This document shows, piece by piece, positions 35,402-43,893 of a stretch of 56,561 nucleotides of DNA (within the stretch, counting starts at the first letter, position 1; each line of letters starts with the position of its first letter). A program made the position numbers and the translations under genes. Below the pieces are notes generated by a model. That model was not told the DNA's origin, did not search any database, and saw only the letters and a list, made by a program, of their open reading frames with translations. Origin of the DNA: Nitratiruptor sp. (GTDB taxonomy: Bacteria > Campylobacterota > Campylobacteria > Campylobacterales > Nitratiruptoraceae). The DNA lies in the NCBI GenBank assembly GCA_009659925.1, contig PUXW01000017.1, positions 1 to 56,561 on the forward strand, in the 5' to 3' direction.

Positions 35402-37072
35402 TTGAGGCCTCTGGTCATCCTCTGCTGCCTGGTCCAACTCCTCCTCGGTGGCCCTATCGCCATCGACTTTCAAGGGAATAGGAGCTTTTCCAAAGAAACC
35501 CTCTACGAAGCCTTAGGAATCCAGCCCCCCTGGTGGAAACGGATCCTCTCCCCCAACCAACCCCCCGTCGTCGATGAACAGCTCCTCCCGATCCTCATGG
35601 ACCAGCTCAAGGAGTTCTATCGGGACCAGGGCTTTTGGGATGTGGTGGTGGAGCTGCGCCTTGAAGATCAGCGGGCGGTCTTTCACATCCAAGAGGGGCG
35701 CCCCATCCTCGTAGCCTCCATTGAGATCACCAGCGACTTTCCCATTACCGACCTCATCCCCTTGCGCAAAGGAGAGCGTTTCATCGCCTCGGCCTTCACC
35801 AAGTCCAAACGGGCGATCCGCCAGGAGCTCCTGGAGGCTGGATATTGTAGCTACGACTTCGACGCTAAGGCCTTCGTCCATAAGCAGCGCTACGAAGCCT
35901 ATCTGGTCTACCGCCTCCAAAAAGGGGCCATCTGCTCCATTGGCTCCATCACCATCCACGGCCTCACAACTATTCCAGAACGGGTCATCCTCTCCCATAT
36001 CGATTTGCGTCCGGGCCAACCCTTCAGCCTCGATCGCCTTCGAGACAGCTACCGCCGCCTCTACTCCCTGGAGTACTTCCGTTTCATCAACATGGACTAC
36101 TCCCGTAAAGTGGCTAACAAGATCCTCTTGGGTATTGAAGCCAAAGAGCGGCGCAAACGCAACATCTACAAGATCGGACTTGGGTTTGATACCCAAAACG
36201 GGATCCACACCAGCTACTACTACAAGAATGTCAACTTCCACCTCTTCCAGCCGACGATCCAGCTCTTCTATTCCAATGTCCGCAAGAGTGTGGAGCTGGG
36301 GACCTTCTACCCCTCCATCCCCATCCTGGGTCTCTTCTTCGACAGCGTCGCCACCTTGGCCATCGAGAAGAACCGTTACGACTCCTTCACCCAGTCCGGA
36401 TATCGCCTCAGCGGCAAGCTCTTGACCGGGTATTACCACCTCTGGGCTTCCATCCAGCTCAATCTCGAGCGTATCCGGATCTCCCAGGCCACAGGGTGTA
36501 TCCACAACGATACCTACACCCTCTTCTATCCCGAACTCTTCGCCCTCTTGGACAAGCGGGATTCGAAACTTGCTCCGAAGAAGGGGTTTTTCCTCCAAGA
36601 TCGCCTCGACCTCTCCCTCATCGGAGACCAATTCCTCAAGAATGAGTTCACCGCGGGGCTCCTCATCCCCTACTCCTCCTTCACCCTCTTCCTCAAAGGG
36701 CGCCTTGGAACCCTTTTCGCCTCAAGTATTCCTCCAAACAAGCGGTTCTATGCTGGAGGGGCCAAGAGCAACAGGGCCTACACCTACCGCCAGCTCAGCG
36801 CCCTCGATACCCCTTGTGATATCGGCGGCAAGACCCTGCTGGAGACCACCATCGAACCCCGCTACCACTACACCAAAGAGCTGAGTTTCGCCCTCTTCTG
36901 GGATCGGACCTACCTCAGTGCTACCGAACTCCACCTGGGCCCCTATCGAGACGGGGTTGGATTGGGCCTCCTCTACACCACTCCCGTCGGCCAGTTCAAA
37001 GCCTACTTTGGTCTCGATCCCAGGGATCCCGGACAAAACGCCATCAATCTCTCCATAGGAGCCTCCTTTTGA
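35402..37072 (+). CDS. tamA: BamA/TamA-family outer membrane protein
   Basis: Omp85-superfamily protein of about 556 residues: a signal peptide (MRPLVILCCLVQLLLGG), POTRA domains (about 20-250, IAIDFQGNRSFSKETLYEAL and SIGSITIHGLTTIPERVILS) and a C-terminal 16-strand barrel with the FxxGG-like segment RFYAGGAKSNRAYTYR characteristic of the L6 lid loop. The downstream TamB-type gene argues for TamA rather than BamA. The start is TTG 35402 with AAGGA at the right distance; an upstream ATG would put charged residues before the signal. Confidence 0.85.
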   Translation: MRPLVILCCLVQLLLGGPIAIDFQGNRSFSKETLYEALGIQPPWWKRILSPNQPPVVDEQLLPILMDQLKEFYRDQGFWDVVVELRLEDQRAVFHIQEGRPILVASIEITSDFPITDLIPLRKGERFIASAFTKSKRAIRQELLEAGYCSYDFDAKAFVHKQRYEAYLVYRLQKGAICSIGSITIHGLTTIPERVILSHIDLRPGQPFSLDRLRDSYRRLYSLEYFRFINMDYSRKVANKILLGIEAKERRKRNIYKIGLGFDTQNGIHTSYYYKNVNFHLFQPTIQLFYSNVRKSVELGTFYPSIPILGLFFDSVATLAIEKNRYDSFTQSGYRLSGKLLTGYYHLWASIQLNLERIRISQATGCIHNDTYTLFYPELFALLDKRDSKLAPKKGFFLQDRLDLSLIGDQFLKNEFTAGLLIPYSSFTLFLKGRLGTLFASSIPPNKRFYAGGAKSNRAYTYRQLSALDTPCDIGGKTLLETTIEPRYHYTKELSFALFWDRTYLSATELHLGPYRDGVGLGLLYTTPVGQFKAYFGLDPRDPGQNAINLSIGASF

Positions 37073-39711
37073 AAGGGCTCCATACCCTCTTGGAGCTCCT
37101 CCTGCTCCTCCTCATGGCCCTCTTCCTGGCGGAATTCAAGGAGCGTCTACTTCAAAGCTGGCTCCAAACCCACGGACTCGCAGGGACAATCACTTTTGAT
37201 TCTCCCGAATGCATCCGGATCCAAAACCCCTCTTACCGCCACCACCAACTGGCCCGGGAACTTCTGGTGTGTCTCGATTACCCAGGGCTGCTCCGAGGAG
37301 ATCTCGCCCTCACCCGCCTCCTCGTCCACGATCTCGACCTCAACGCCCTCCAAAAACTCCTTCCCAAAAAGAAAGGGCCAAGATCCCAATCCCCCAAGAT
37401 CGCCATTCCCATCCAAATCCACTCCTTCCACCTCGATGGCTTCTACCGCTACCAAGGGCTCAACCGCTTCGAGCTCATCGGCCACGACGCCACCCTTCAC
37501 CGGGGATGGATCGACCGGCTCTGGGTGCAAACCTTCGCCGCCACCCTCCAAGCCCATGGCCACTACCAAGGCGACCAGCTCCAGCTCCAAGGCCTCATCG
37601 AACCAGAAGCCATCTACCTGGCCAAATGGCTCCCCCCCCAACTCGATCCGAGGGGATTGAAAAAGCTCATCTTCACCACCACCATCACCCCCAAAGCCCT
37701 CCACTATACCCTCACCGCCCACGCCCGCAAGCTCTATCGAGATGCCAACCTCTCCCTCCTCTCCCAGGGCACCTTCACCTACGCCACCGCCCATCTAACC
37801 AGCCAAAACCAGCTCTCCCTTACCATCGCCAGGAGCCAAGCCAGAGCCACCTTCGACCTGGAATATGATGGAACCATCCATGTGCAGGGGCGTGGCCTCG
37901 TGGAAAATCGCCCCTACGACCTCCCCCTCAAACCCTCCTTTTACAGGCGAATCGCCATTGAGTTCCAAGGCACACCCGACCACTTCATCCTCCAAGCGGA
38001 CAATGGCTCTTGCCAGCTGGAAGCCAGCCTCCAAAAGGCAAGCGCCACCTTCACCACCTCCCCTATCCCCCTCCAAGCCCTTTTCGACCCGCCCCAGCCC
38101 CTCGCCAAGAGCGCCATCGCCATCAAAGGAAAGTGGCAAAAGGGAAAGCTCCAGCTCCAACTCGACTCAAGCCAGTTGGGCCAGGCCCGGATCACCTATA
38201 GCAACGATATCCTCCAAGCTAAGGCTAACCTCTACAGCCTCCCCCAAATCCGCCTGGCAGCCCTCAATCCCATCCAGCTCCAAGCCGACTTCAAGACGAA
38301 ACGGGCCCAGATCTCCACCGCCCTCTTCCAAGGAACTTTGAGCCAAGAGGATGGGCAGATCCATGCCACCATCAAGATCGCCAAGAGCACGATCCAGCTC
38401 ACCTACCGCCACGACCTCAAGCTCAAGGGCTACATCACCTCCCTCAAGGCCCTGGGAGCTACCCTGGCTCAGCTCTTGCCCACCATCCAGGTCCCCAATT
38501 TTGACGCTAAACTTCTGGTTCAAGGGAGGCTCGAACCGAAGAAAATGGTCTATCGCCTCAAGATCTCCTCTCCATGGCGCCCCCCAAAAGAGGCCATTGG
38601 CCTCGGCTTCTTCGATCTCCAGCTCCATGGAAATCGGCAGGAACTCTTCATCGACTACTACGCTGCTACCTTCGCCGATCACGCCTTCTACGCCACCAAG
38701 ACCTCCCGAATCCGCTTTGAAAATGGAGCCATCATCCTCGATCCCCTCTGGATCGAGGATCGCATCCGCGTGACCGGACGCTATGCCAAGGGAAGGGGGA
38801 GCTTCGACCTTGAGGCCCAAGACTACCACTACTCCTCCATCGAAGGTTCCATCACCCTCGACGCGGCTCTGGATATCCTCTTGAACCAGGGGCGCATTAA
38901 GGTCCAGGGGAACCTTCTGCTCAAAGGGGGAACCATCACGATGGCCCCCAAGCAGAAGGGGAGCATCCAGGATCCAGACATTGTGATCCTCGACCAGTTC
39001 GGTCAGGAGCCAAAGGCCAACTTCTTCCAGGAATCGGTGGCCCTAGAGATCAAAGTAGAAAGCCAAAAGCCGATACACTACAAGCTCCCCGACCTGGAAC
39101 TCTCCCTCAAACCCGACCTCCTCATCTGGAAGGAGTACCAAAAGGAGCTCCAGCTCCTGGGATATATCCACATCGTCGAGGGCACCTACCGCCCCCTAGG
39201 CGAATACTACAAGATCCTTCCCAGCGATCTCTACTTCTACGGCAAACCGACCGACCCCCTCCTGGATCTGCGCATCAAGACCAAGAAGGAGTCCTACACC
39301 ATCTACATCACCATCTCGGGCACCCTCACCAACCCGATCCTCCGCTTCGACAGCGACCCCTATTTGCCCCCCAAGGATATCCTCACCCTCCTCATCATGG
39401 GAAGCAACTCCTCCCTCCTGTTGAAAAGTTCGGCTGGAGACCGGCTAGCGGGCGCCCTGGGCAACCTCTTCTTGAAGAACATGCTCTCTAGCTTCGGGAT
39501 TGAGCTGGATACCCTCACCCTCACCTCCAACGACGGGCGCCTCGGGTTTGAGATCGGGAAGCGGCTGGGAGATAAAATTATGGTCATCTACAAGAACGAT
39601 ACCGTCTCCACCATCATCATCCGCTACGAGATGAGCGATCATATCGAAAGCGAACTGATCTTTGGCCCCCAAAAGAGCGGAGTCAACATCTTCTATCGTA
39701 AACAGCGTTAA
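37069..39711 (+). CDS. tamB: TamB-family translocation/assembly protein
   Basis: An 880-residue protein with an N-terminal membrane anchor (LHTLLELLLLLLMALFLAEF), long beta-rich repeats typical of AsmA/TamB lipid-conducting proteins, and the conserved C-terminal DUF490 domain (about 560-880, including DPLLDLRIKTKKESYTIYIT and GRLGFEIGKRLGDKIMV). It spans the periplasm and works with TamA, possibly in lipid transport. The TTG start overlaps the tamA stop (TTGA), with AGGAG upstream. It is shorter than the E. coli protein (about 1,260). Confidence 0.9.
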   Translation: MKGLHTLLELLLLLLMALFLAEFKERLLQSWLQTHGLAGTITFDSPECIRIQNPSYRHHQLARELLVCLDYPGLLRGDLALTRLLVHDLDLNALQKLLPKKKGPRSQSPKIAIPIQIHSFHLDGFYRYQGLNRFELIGHDATLHRGWIDRLWVQTFAATLQAHGHYQGDQLQLQGLIEPEAIYLAKWLPPQLDPRGLKKLIFTTTITPKALHYTLTAHARKLYRDANLSLLSQGTFTYATAHLTSQNQLSLTIARSQARATFDLEYDGTIHVQGRGLVENRPYDLPLKPSFYRRIAIEFQGTPDHFILQADNGSCQLEASLQKASATFTTSPIPLQALFDPPQPLAKSAIAIKGKWQKGKLQLQLDSSQLGQARITYSNDILQAKANLYSLPQIRLAALNPIQLQADFKTKRAQISTALFQGTLSQEDGQIHATIKIAKSTIQLTYRHDLKLKGYITSLKALGATLAQLLPTIQVPNFDAKLLVQGRLEPKKMVYRLKISSPWRPPKEAIGLGFFDLQLHGNRQELFIDYYAATFADHAFYATKTSRIRFENGAIILDPLWIEDRIRVTGRYAKGRGSFDLEAQDYHYSSIEGSITLDAALDILLNQGRIKVQGNLLLKGGTITMAPKQKGSIQDPDIVILDQFGQEPKANFFQESVALEIKVESQKPIHYKLPDLELSLKPDLLIWKEYQKELQLLGYIHIVEGTYRPLGEYYKILPSDLYFYGKPTDPLLDLRIKTKKESYTIYITISGTLTNPILRFDSDPYLPPKDILTLLIMGSNSSLLLKSSAGDRLAGALGNLFLKNMLSSFGIELDTLTLTSNDGRLGFEIGKRLGDKIMVIYKNDTVSTIIIRYEMSDHIESELIFGPQKSGVNIFYRKQR

Positions 39712-39767
39712 GCGCTCCTCCCCCTTTTTCCGATAATCCCTCATGAAACCACCACAAGGAGTCTTCC

Positions 39768-40100
39768 ATGGTCAAGAACATCAAAGAGAAGATCGTCGCC
39801 CTGGCGATGAAACAGCTCTTCAATCGCCACATCCAGGAGTTTGGGGAGATCCTCTACCTGGGACTCGATTCGGAGAACAAGGAGATTGAGATGGAGGTCA
39901 TGCTCCGGGGCGAACAAGAGCCCCTCATCGTTCGGGTCCGCGGCTACGAGATCGTCGAAGAGGATGGGAACTACTACCTCATCGCCAACCAGATCGAAAC
40001 CTCCCGGGAGTGGATCGACACCCTCATTGCCAACTCCATGGCCAACCGCCGTTTCGCCATCTCCCAACAGATCGCCAAGACCCTCAAAGCGACGGTCTAG
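39768..40100 (+). CDS. Conserved hypothetical protein
   Basis: A 110-residue soluble protein I do not recognise. An amphipathic basic helix (VKNIKEKIVALAMKQLFNRH) precedes a beta-rich middle (ILYLGLDSENKEIEMEVMLR, IVRVRGYEIVEED) and a C-terminal helix. The pattern could suit binding to a membrane surface or lipid, but this is inference. AAGGAG lies 8 bases before ATG 39768. It follows tamB by 56 bases with a possible GATAAT -10. Its TAG stop shares CTAG with the convergent gene's stop. Confidence 0.75.
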   Translation: MVKNIKEKIVALAMKQLFNRHIQEFGEILYLGLDSENKEIEMEVMLRGEQEPLIVRVRGYEIVEEDGNYYLIANQIETSREWIDTLIANSMANRRFAISQQIAKTLKATV

Positions 40101-40987
40101 TTGCGCTCCAAGGAGATTCCGACCCGGACCATACAACGCACCCCAGTTTTAAAATCGTACTCGTCCCGCCAGATGAGGCCCGGTTCGATCTCGTAGAAGA
40201 GCCAATCCCGGATGAAACGGTCGTGGTAGGTGAAACCGAGGTAGTAGTAGTTGACCCGATAGCCGTGGCGCTTGTTCTGATTGCAGTAGAGGGTCGCCTT
40301 GGGGGCGAGGAACTCATAGCGCCCCAGGGAGCGATAGTAGGTGAGGCTGTGGGTGTACTGGTGCTCTTTGATGTAGTCCTGGTAGCGGTAGCCGTTGTCA
40401 AAGGAGAAGATACTCTCCTCGTCCACTTTACGCTGGTAGGAGGCGAAGAGCTTGTTGTCCCATTTGCGATCGAGGTAGTAGGCCAACCGATCGCCATAGT
40501 AGATCCATGAGAGATCGTCCAGGTAGTAGGTGTCCTCCCAGCCCACCGCCACGAAGGGATCGGGAGAGATCCCATGGAAGCGGACTCCAACCCGGTAAGA
40601 GAGGTGTTTGAAGGTGAGGTACTGGAGCCCCAGGAGGAAGGAGCGCTCTTTGATGGAGCGGTTGAGGTTCTGCTGGGTCTCGTCATCGATATTCTCGCTC
40701 CGCCGAAACTCCTGGAAGAAGATGTTGAGCTTCTTTTGGGTCCGGGGCAAGGAGATATTGGCCCGGATGTTGAACTTGAACCGGACCGGCTCCCGCGACT
40801 CCATAATGGTATCCACTGAGGTACGGATGGAGAACTTCTGCTTGAGGCTCTCCTTGCTATCGCTCAACCACTCATCCACATCCTGGAGCAGATCGCTCAC
40901 GAAGGAGAAGAGCTTATCGTAGTAGCGATCGATGGTGGCCCCCAGCAACGGGAGGGCGATCACGAGGCTAGCTATTAAGAATCGCAT
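40097..40987 (-). CDS. Secreted, probably outer-membrane beta-barrel protein
   Basis: A 296-residue protein with a signal peptide (MRFLIASLVIALPLLGA). The N-terminal mature part is helical and charged. The rest is rich in alternating aromatic and polar residues (YYLDDLSWIYYGDRLAYYLD, GYRVNYYYLGFTYHD) as in beta-barrels. I do not recognise the family. Its start lies 20 bases inside the upstream MetF-like gene, so the two are co-transcribed despite different compartments. Confidence 0.75.
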   Translation of the reverse strand: MRFLIASLVIALPLLGATIDRYYDKLFSFVSDLLQDVDEWLSDSKESLKQKFSIRTSVDTIMESREPVRFKFNIRANISLPRTQKKLNIFFQEFRRSENIDDETQQNLNRSIKERSFLLGLQYLTFKHLSYRVGVRFHGISPDPFVAVGWEDTYYLDDLSWIYYGDRLAYYLDRKWDNKLFASYQRKVDEESIFSFDNGYRYQDYIKEHQYTHSLTYYRSLGRYEFLAPKATLYCNQNKRHGYRVNYYYLGFTYHDRFIRDWLFYEIEPGLIWRDEYDFKTGVRCMVRVGISLERN

Positions 40988-41882
40988 GGGCCAACTCGAA
41001 TCGGTTTGCTGTCATGATATGGATCTTGGGATGGAGCTGGAGGAGCTCCTCGAAGAGCTCCTTCGAGAGGGCAAAACCCACCTCGTACTCCTTCTCCTCC
41101 CCATCCTTGTGGGCCTTGTAGAGCTCGTCGATCCAATATTGCGGAACATTGATTCCAGGGACATGGGAGGCGAGGAATTGGGCGGTCTTGAGCCGAGTAA
41201 TGGGGAAGAAGCCAAAGATGAGCTGGGCCTTCTTACGCTCCCCCTCGTAGCCGCTGCGCACCTCCTCGAACATCTCCAGGAGCCGTCGTCCATTCTTTAC
41301 GTCGAAGACCGGCTGGGTAATGATCCCCAAGGCCCGATGGTCCAACTTCTTTTTGAAGCGGCGCTGGATGGTCTTGGGGTTCTTGGCATAGGCGTTGGAG
41401 ACGGCGAAGGGGTAGATCCGCTTGGGCTTGATGGTAAACTCCTTTCCAGCATAATCGATCCCAGCGTTGAAACACTTGATGATATCCAGCAGTAGGGTGC
41501 TATCCCCCTCAAAACACCCCTTGGTATTGGGCTGGTCACTGATCTTGGCCGGATCCCCTGTGAGGGCCAAAATCCCCCGGATGTCGAAGTCGTTGGCAGC
41601 CAGGAGGTCGGACTGGAGGGCGATCTTGTTGCGATCCCGCATCGTCATGGTAGCGATAACCGGCCGCTGGAAACGGCGCTGGAGCTTATGGGCCGCAAAG
41701 AGGGAGTTGTATTTGAGCTTGGCCAGGGGGTTGTCGGTGGTAGAGAAGCCGTCCACCAGGGTGTGTAGCCCCAATTGCTGGATGCGATCGAGCATCGGAT
41801 CGATGGTGGGGGCATGTCCTGGGGTAGTCTCCAGGGTGATACAGCGCCCCTGTTGGAGTTTGGCAATGAGACTCTCGACCAT
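40968..41882 (-). CDS. Methylenetetrahydrofolate reductase-family protein
   Basis: A 304-residue TIM-barrel protein of the MetF superfamily. GRCITLETTPGHAP opens the barrel, and IATMTMRDRNKIALQSDLLA and GILALTGDP match the folate-binding and flavin-binding segments of MetF. The N-terminus differs from E. coli MetF, so it may be the second MetF-like type found in many anaerobes and autotrophs rather than the main methionine-pathway enzyme. The ATG at 41882 follows AAGGGAGCAGGGAG. Confidence 0.8.
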   Translation of the reverse strand: MVESLIAKLQQGRCITLETTPGHAPTIDPMLDRIQQLGLHTLVDGFSTTDNPLAKLKYNSLFAAHKLQRRFQRPVIATMTMRDRNKIALQSDLLAANDFDIRGILALTGDPAKISDQPNTKGCFEGDSTLLLDIIKCFNAGIDYAGKEFTIKPKRIYPFAVSNAYAKNPKTIQRRFKKKLDHRALGIITQPVFDVKNGRRLLEMFEEVRSGYEGERKKAQLIFGFFPITRLKTAQFLASHVPGINVPQYWIDELYKAHKDGEEKEYEVGFALSKELFEELLQLHPKIHIMTANRFELAHAILNS

Positions 41883-41962
41883 GCGGCTCCCTGCTCCCTT
41901 TTTGCCCTATTTTAATCAAAAGTTCGTTAAAATCGGATGAATTTTTCCAACAAAGGGGGAAC

Positions 41963-42583
41963 ATGGGCCTTTGCGTCTTCGATTTTGACTCAACCCTCAT
42001 GGATGGAGAGACTATCGACTTCCTGGCCGCACCCCTAGGCCTCCAGGATCAGGTAGCCGAGATCACCCAGATGGCGATGCGGGGGGAGCTGGACTTTTTC
42101 GAGAGCCTCATCATGCGGGTCAAACTCCTCGAAGGCTTAGAAGTGGCCCGGGTCGACGAGATCTGTCGCAACCTTCCCTACATGCCCGGAGCCAAGGAGA
42201 CCATCCAGGCCCTCAAGGAACGGGGGTACAAAGTTGTCGTCTTTAGTGGTGGCTTTCGCAACGCTACGGCTCATGCCCGGAAAGTGCTGGGTTTTGATGC
42301 CGACTTCAGCAATATCTTGCACCACCGGCAAGGACGGCTCACGGGACTGGTGGGGGGAGAGATGATGTTTAGCCAAAGCAAGGGGGAGATGCTGGTGCGG
42401 CTCCAGCAACTCCTCGACATCGGCCCCGAGGAGACCATCGCCGTAGGGGATGGGGCCAACGATTTGAGCATGTTCGCTCATGCCGCCAAACGGGTGGCCT
42501 TTTGTGCCAAACAGATCCTCAAAGAGGAGGCCAACATCGTCATCGACAGGAAGGATCTCCGGGAGCTCCTCAACTTCCTCTAG
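41963..42583 (+). CDS. serB: Phosphoserine phosphatase
   Basis: HAD-family phosphatase for the last step of serine synthesis. The 206-residue protein has the motif DFDST (Asp7, Asp9), VVFSGGFRNATAHARKVLG with the conserved Ser, and AVGDGANDLSMFAHA with the metal-binding Asp residues. It lacks the N-terminal extension of E. coli SerB. Its 3' end overlaps the convergent methyltransferase by 14 bases. Confidence 0.93.
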   Translation: MGLCVFDFDSTLMDGETIDFLAAPLGLQDQVAEITQMAMRGELDFFESLIMRVKLLEGLEVARVDEICRNLPYMPGAKETIQALKERGYKVVVFSGGFRNATAHARKVLGFDADFSNILHHRQGRLTGLVGGEMMFSQSKGEMLVRLQQLLDIGPEETIAVGDGANDLSMFAHAAKRVAFCAKQILKEEANIVIDRKDLRELLNFL

Positions 42584-43148
42584 CCTCCATGATCAGGCAA
42601 AAGATCGGAAAGTCCCTGTGTTTCCGAATGGTAAAGGGTCGCTCCAGGGCGACCAGTTCCATCCCTAATCCCTCCAGCTCCCGGGCCAGCCGCCATGGAT
42701 CGAAACCGAAATGGTAGACCCCTGCATTCCCCCGATCGTGGAAGGTCCCATCCTCTATGAAAAGATCGGCCAGGGCCACCATCCCTCCCGGAGCCAAAGC
42801 GGCGACAAACCTCTCCAGCAAGGGAGAGAGATCTCGAATGTGGTGGAGGGTCATCGAGGTACAGACCAGATCGAAAGGCCCTTCTGGCCAGTGGGCGGTG
42901 GCATAAAACCTCTTTAAATCGGGGGACTTGGCATCAAAGAGGGCCCGCATCTTGGGCGAGGCATCGACGCCGATGATCTGGGTGGCCTCGGGGAGGAGAT
43001 TATAACTGAGCAATCCCGTCCCACACCCAAAATCGAGGACGCGCCCACCCTTCCAGTAGCTCTTGATGGTAGTAGCCAAGGCCTGGGCCAGAGCCCGGCG
43101 GCGGGGATTGGCATCCCAAGAGGGGGCTAATTGGTCGAACTCACTCAC
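42570..43148 (-). CDS. SAM-dependent methyltransferase (class I)
   Basis: A 192-residue Rossmann-fold methyltransferase: motif I VLDFGCGTG (38-46), motif II with VDASPKM, post-II FDLVCTSMTLHHI and LAPGGMVALAD. The substrate is unknown; the family includes enzymes acting on small molecules. I start it at GTG 43148 (reads VSEFDQLAPSWDANP), which overlaps the upstream stop by 8 bases; no ATG is available at a sensible place. Confidence 0.82.
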   Translation of the reverse strand: MSEFDQLAPSWDANPRRRALAQALATTIKSYWKGGRVLDFGCGTGLLSYNLLPEATQIIGVDASPKMRALFDAKSPDLKRFYATAHWPEGPFDLVCTSMTLHHIRDLSPLLERFVAALAPGGMVALADLFIEDGTFHDRGNAGVYHFGFDPWRLARELEGLGMELVALERPFTIRKHRDFPIFCLIMEARGS

Positions 43149-43371
43149 CCTTGAGCCCGAGACACTCGATGGCAATGGCCCGAATGCGTCGGGCCTGGTA
43201 ATCGAGCTTGAACCAGCGTTCAAAGAGCTCCTTGGCATCCAGTTGACCGGCCCGCTCCAGATCGAGGCTCCCATCGGCTTTGCGGGGGATGGCCCCTTCG
43301 AGAAACTGGTACATCTCCTGGCGCATCTCTTCGTAACGGCGAAACTCCTCCTTCGCTCTCTCCAGATCCAT
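43141..43371 (-). CDS. Small hypothetical protein
   Basis: A 76-residue, highly charged helical protein (MDLERAKEEFRRYEEMRQEM, LDAKELFERWFKLDYQARRI). No known domain is recognised. ATG 43371 has an excellent AAGGAGGAG site. It precedes and overlaps the methyltransferase and is divergent from the IscU-like operon. Confidence 0.75.
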   Translation of the reverse strand: MDLERAKEEFRRYEEMRQEMYQFLEGAIPRKADGSLDLERAGQLDAKELFERWFKLDYQARRIRAIAIECLGLKGE

Positions 43372-43395
43372 CACTCCTCCTTGACCTAGGGTTGG

Positions 43396-43405
43396 TATAA
43401 TTGTA
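43396..43405. promoter_or_regulatory. Overlapping divergent -10 boxes
   Basis: TATAATTGTA contains TATAAT on the plus strand (43396-43401) and TACAAT on the minus strand (43400-43405). The plus start would be near 43408, 27 bases before the IscU-like gene; the minus start near 43393, 22 bases before the small hypothetical gene. Confidence 0.6.
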
Positions 43406-43434
43406 GCCGAGCACATTCTATCAAAAGGGAGACC

Positions 43435-43893
43435 ATGGAGCAAGGAGTATCCATCGATTCCCGCTACCTCGAACTCCTCCTCAATCCTACCAACTACGGG
43501 GAGATGGAGGGATTCGACGCCAAGGGGTATGGGAAGAACCAGCAGACCGGGGAGATGGTGGTCATCTATTTGAAAATCGACCCCCAAAACCAGCAAATCA
43601 CCGACATCAAGTGGCAGACCAACGGCTGTGGTACCACTCTGGTAACGGGAAGCCTCTTGAGCCAGGAGTACAAGGGAAAGTCGATCCAGGAGGGGATATC
43701 CTTCACTAACGCGATTTTCGATAAGATAGCCCACAATCCTCCCCCGGACGCGGCTTGTGGCGAGGTGGTGGCCCGGGCCTTCCTCGCGGCGGTGGAGGAT
43801 TACAAGGCGAGGCAAGCAGGTGAAGTGAAGGACCATGTCCACCTGGTGACCCTCAGCTGTCCCCAACCGGAGGAAGAGCATGGAGATGATTGA
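43435..43893 (+). CDS. IscU/NifU-N-like scaffold protein with a missing ligand cysteine
   Basis: A 152-residue protein aligned with IscU: NPTNYGEMEGFD at the N-terminus, TNGCGTTLVTGSLLSQEYKG carrying Cys65, and PDAACGEVVARAFLAAVEDY carrying Cys108. The first IscU cysteine motif (A-C-G-D) reads Q-T-G-E here (Thr38-Gly39-Glu40), so one of three cluster ligands and the neighbouring Asp are replaced. A further Cys142 sits near the C-terminus. It may be an Fe-S or iron carrier of changed function. It heads a four-gene overlapping operon. Confidence 0.82.
   Translation: MEQGVSIDSRYLELLLNPTNYGEMEGFDAKGYGKNQQTGEMVVIYLKIDPQNQQITDIKWQTNGCGTTLVTGSLLSQEYKGKSIQEGISFTNAIFDKIAHNPPPDAACGEVVARAFLAAVEDYKARQAGEVKDHVHLVTLSCPQPEEEHGDD

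Noticed and set aside
35513-36631. 372-codon minus-strand frame opposite tamA
   Set aside because: Shadow of tamA. The Omp85 signatures on the plus strand decide the coding strand.
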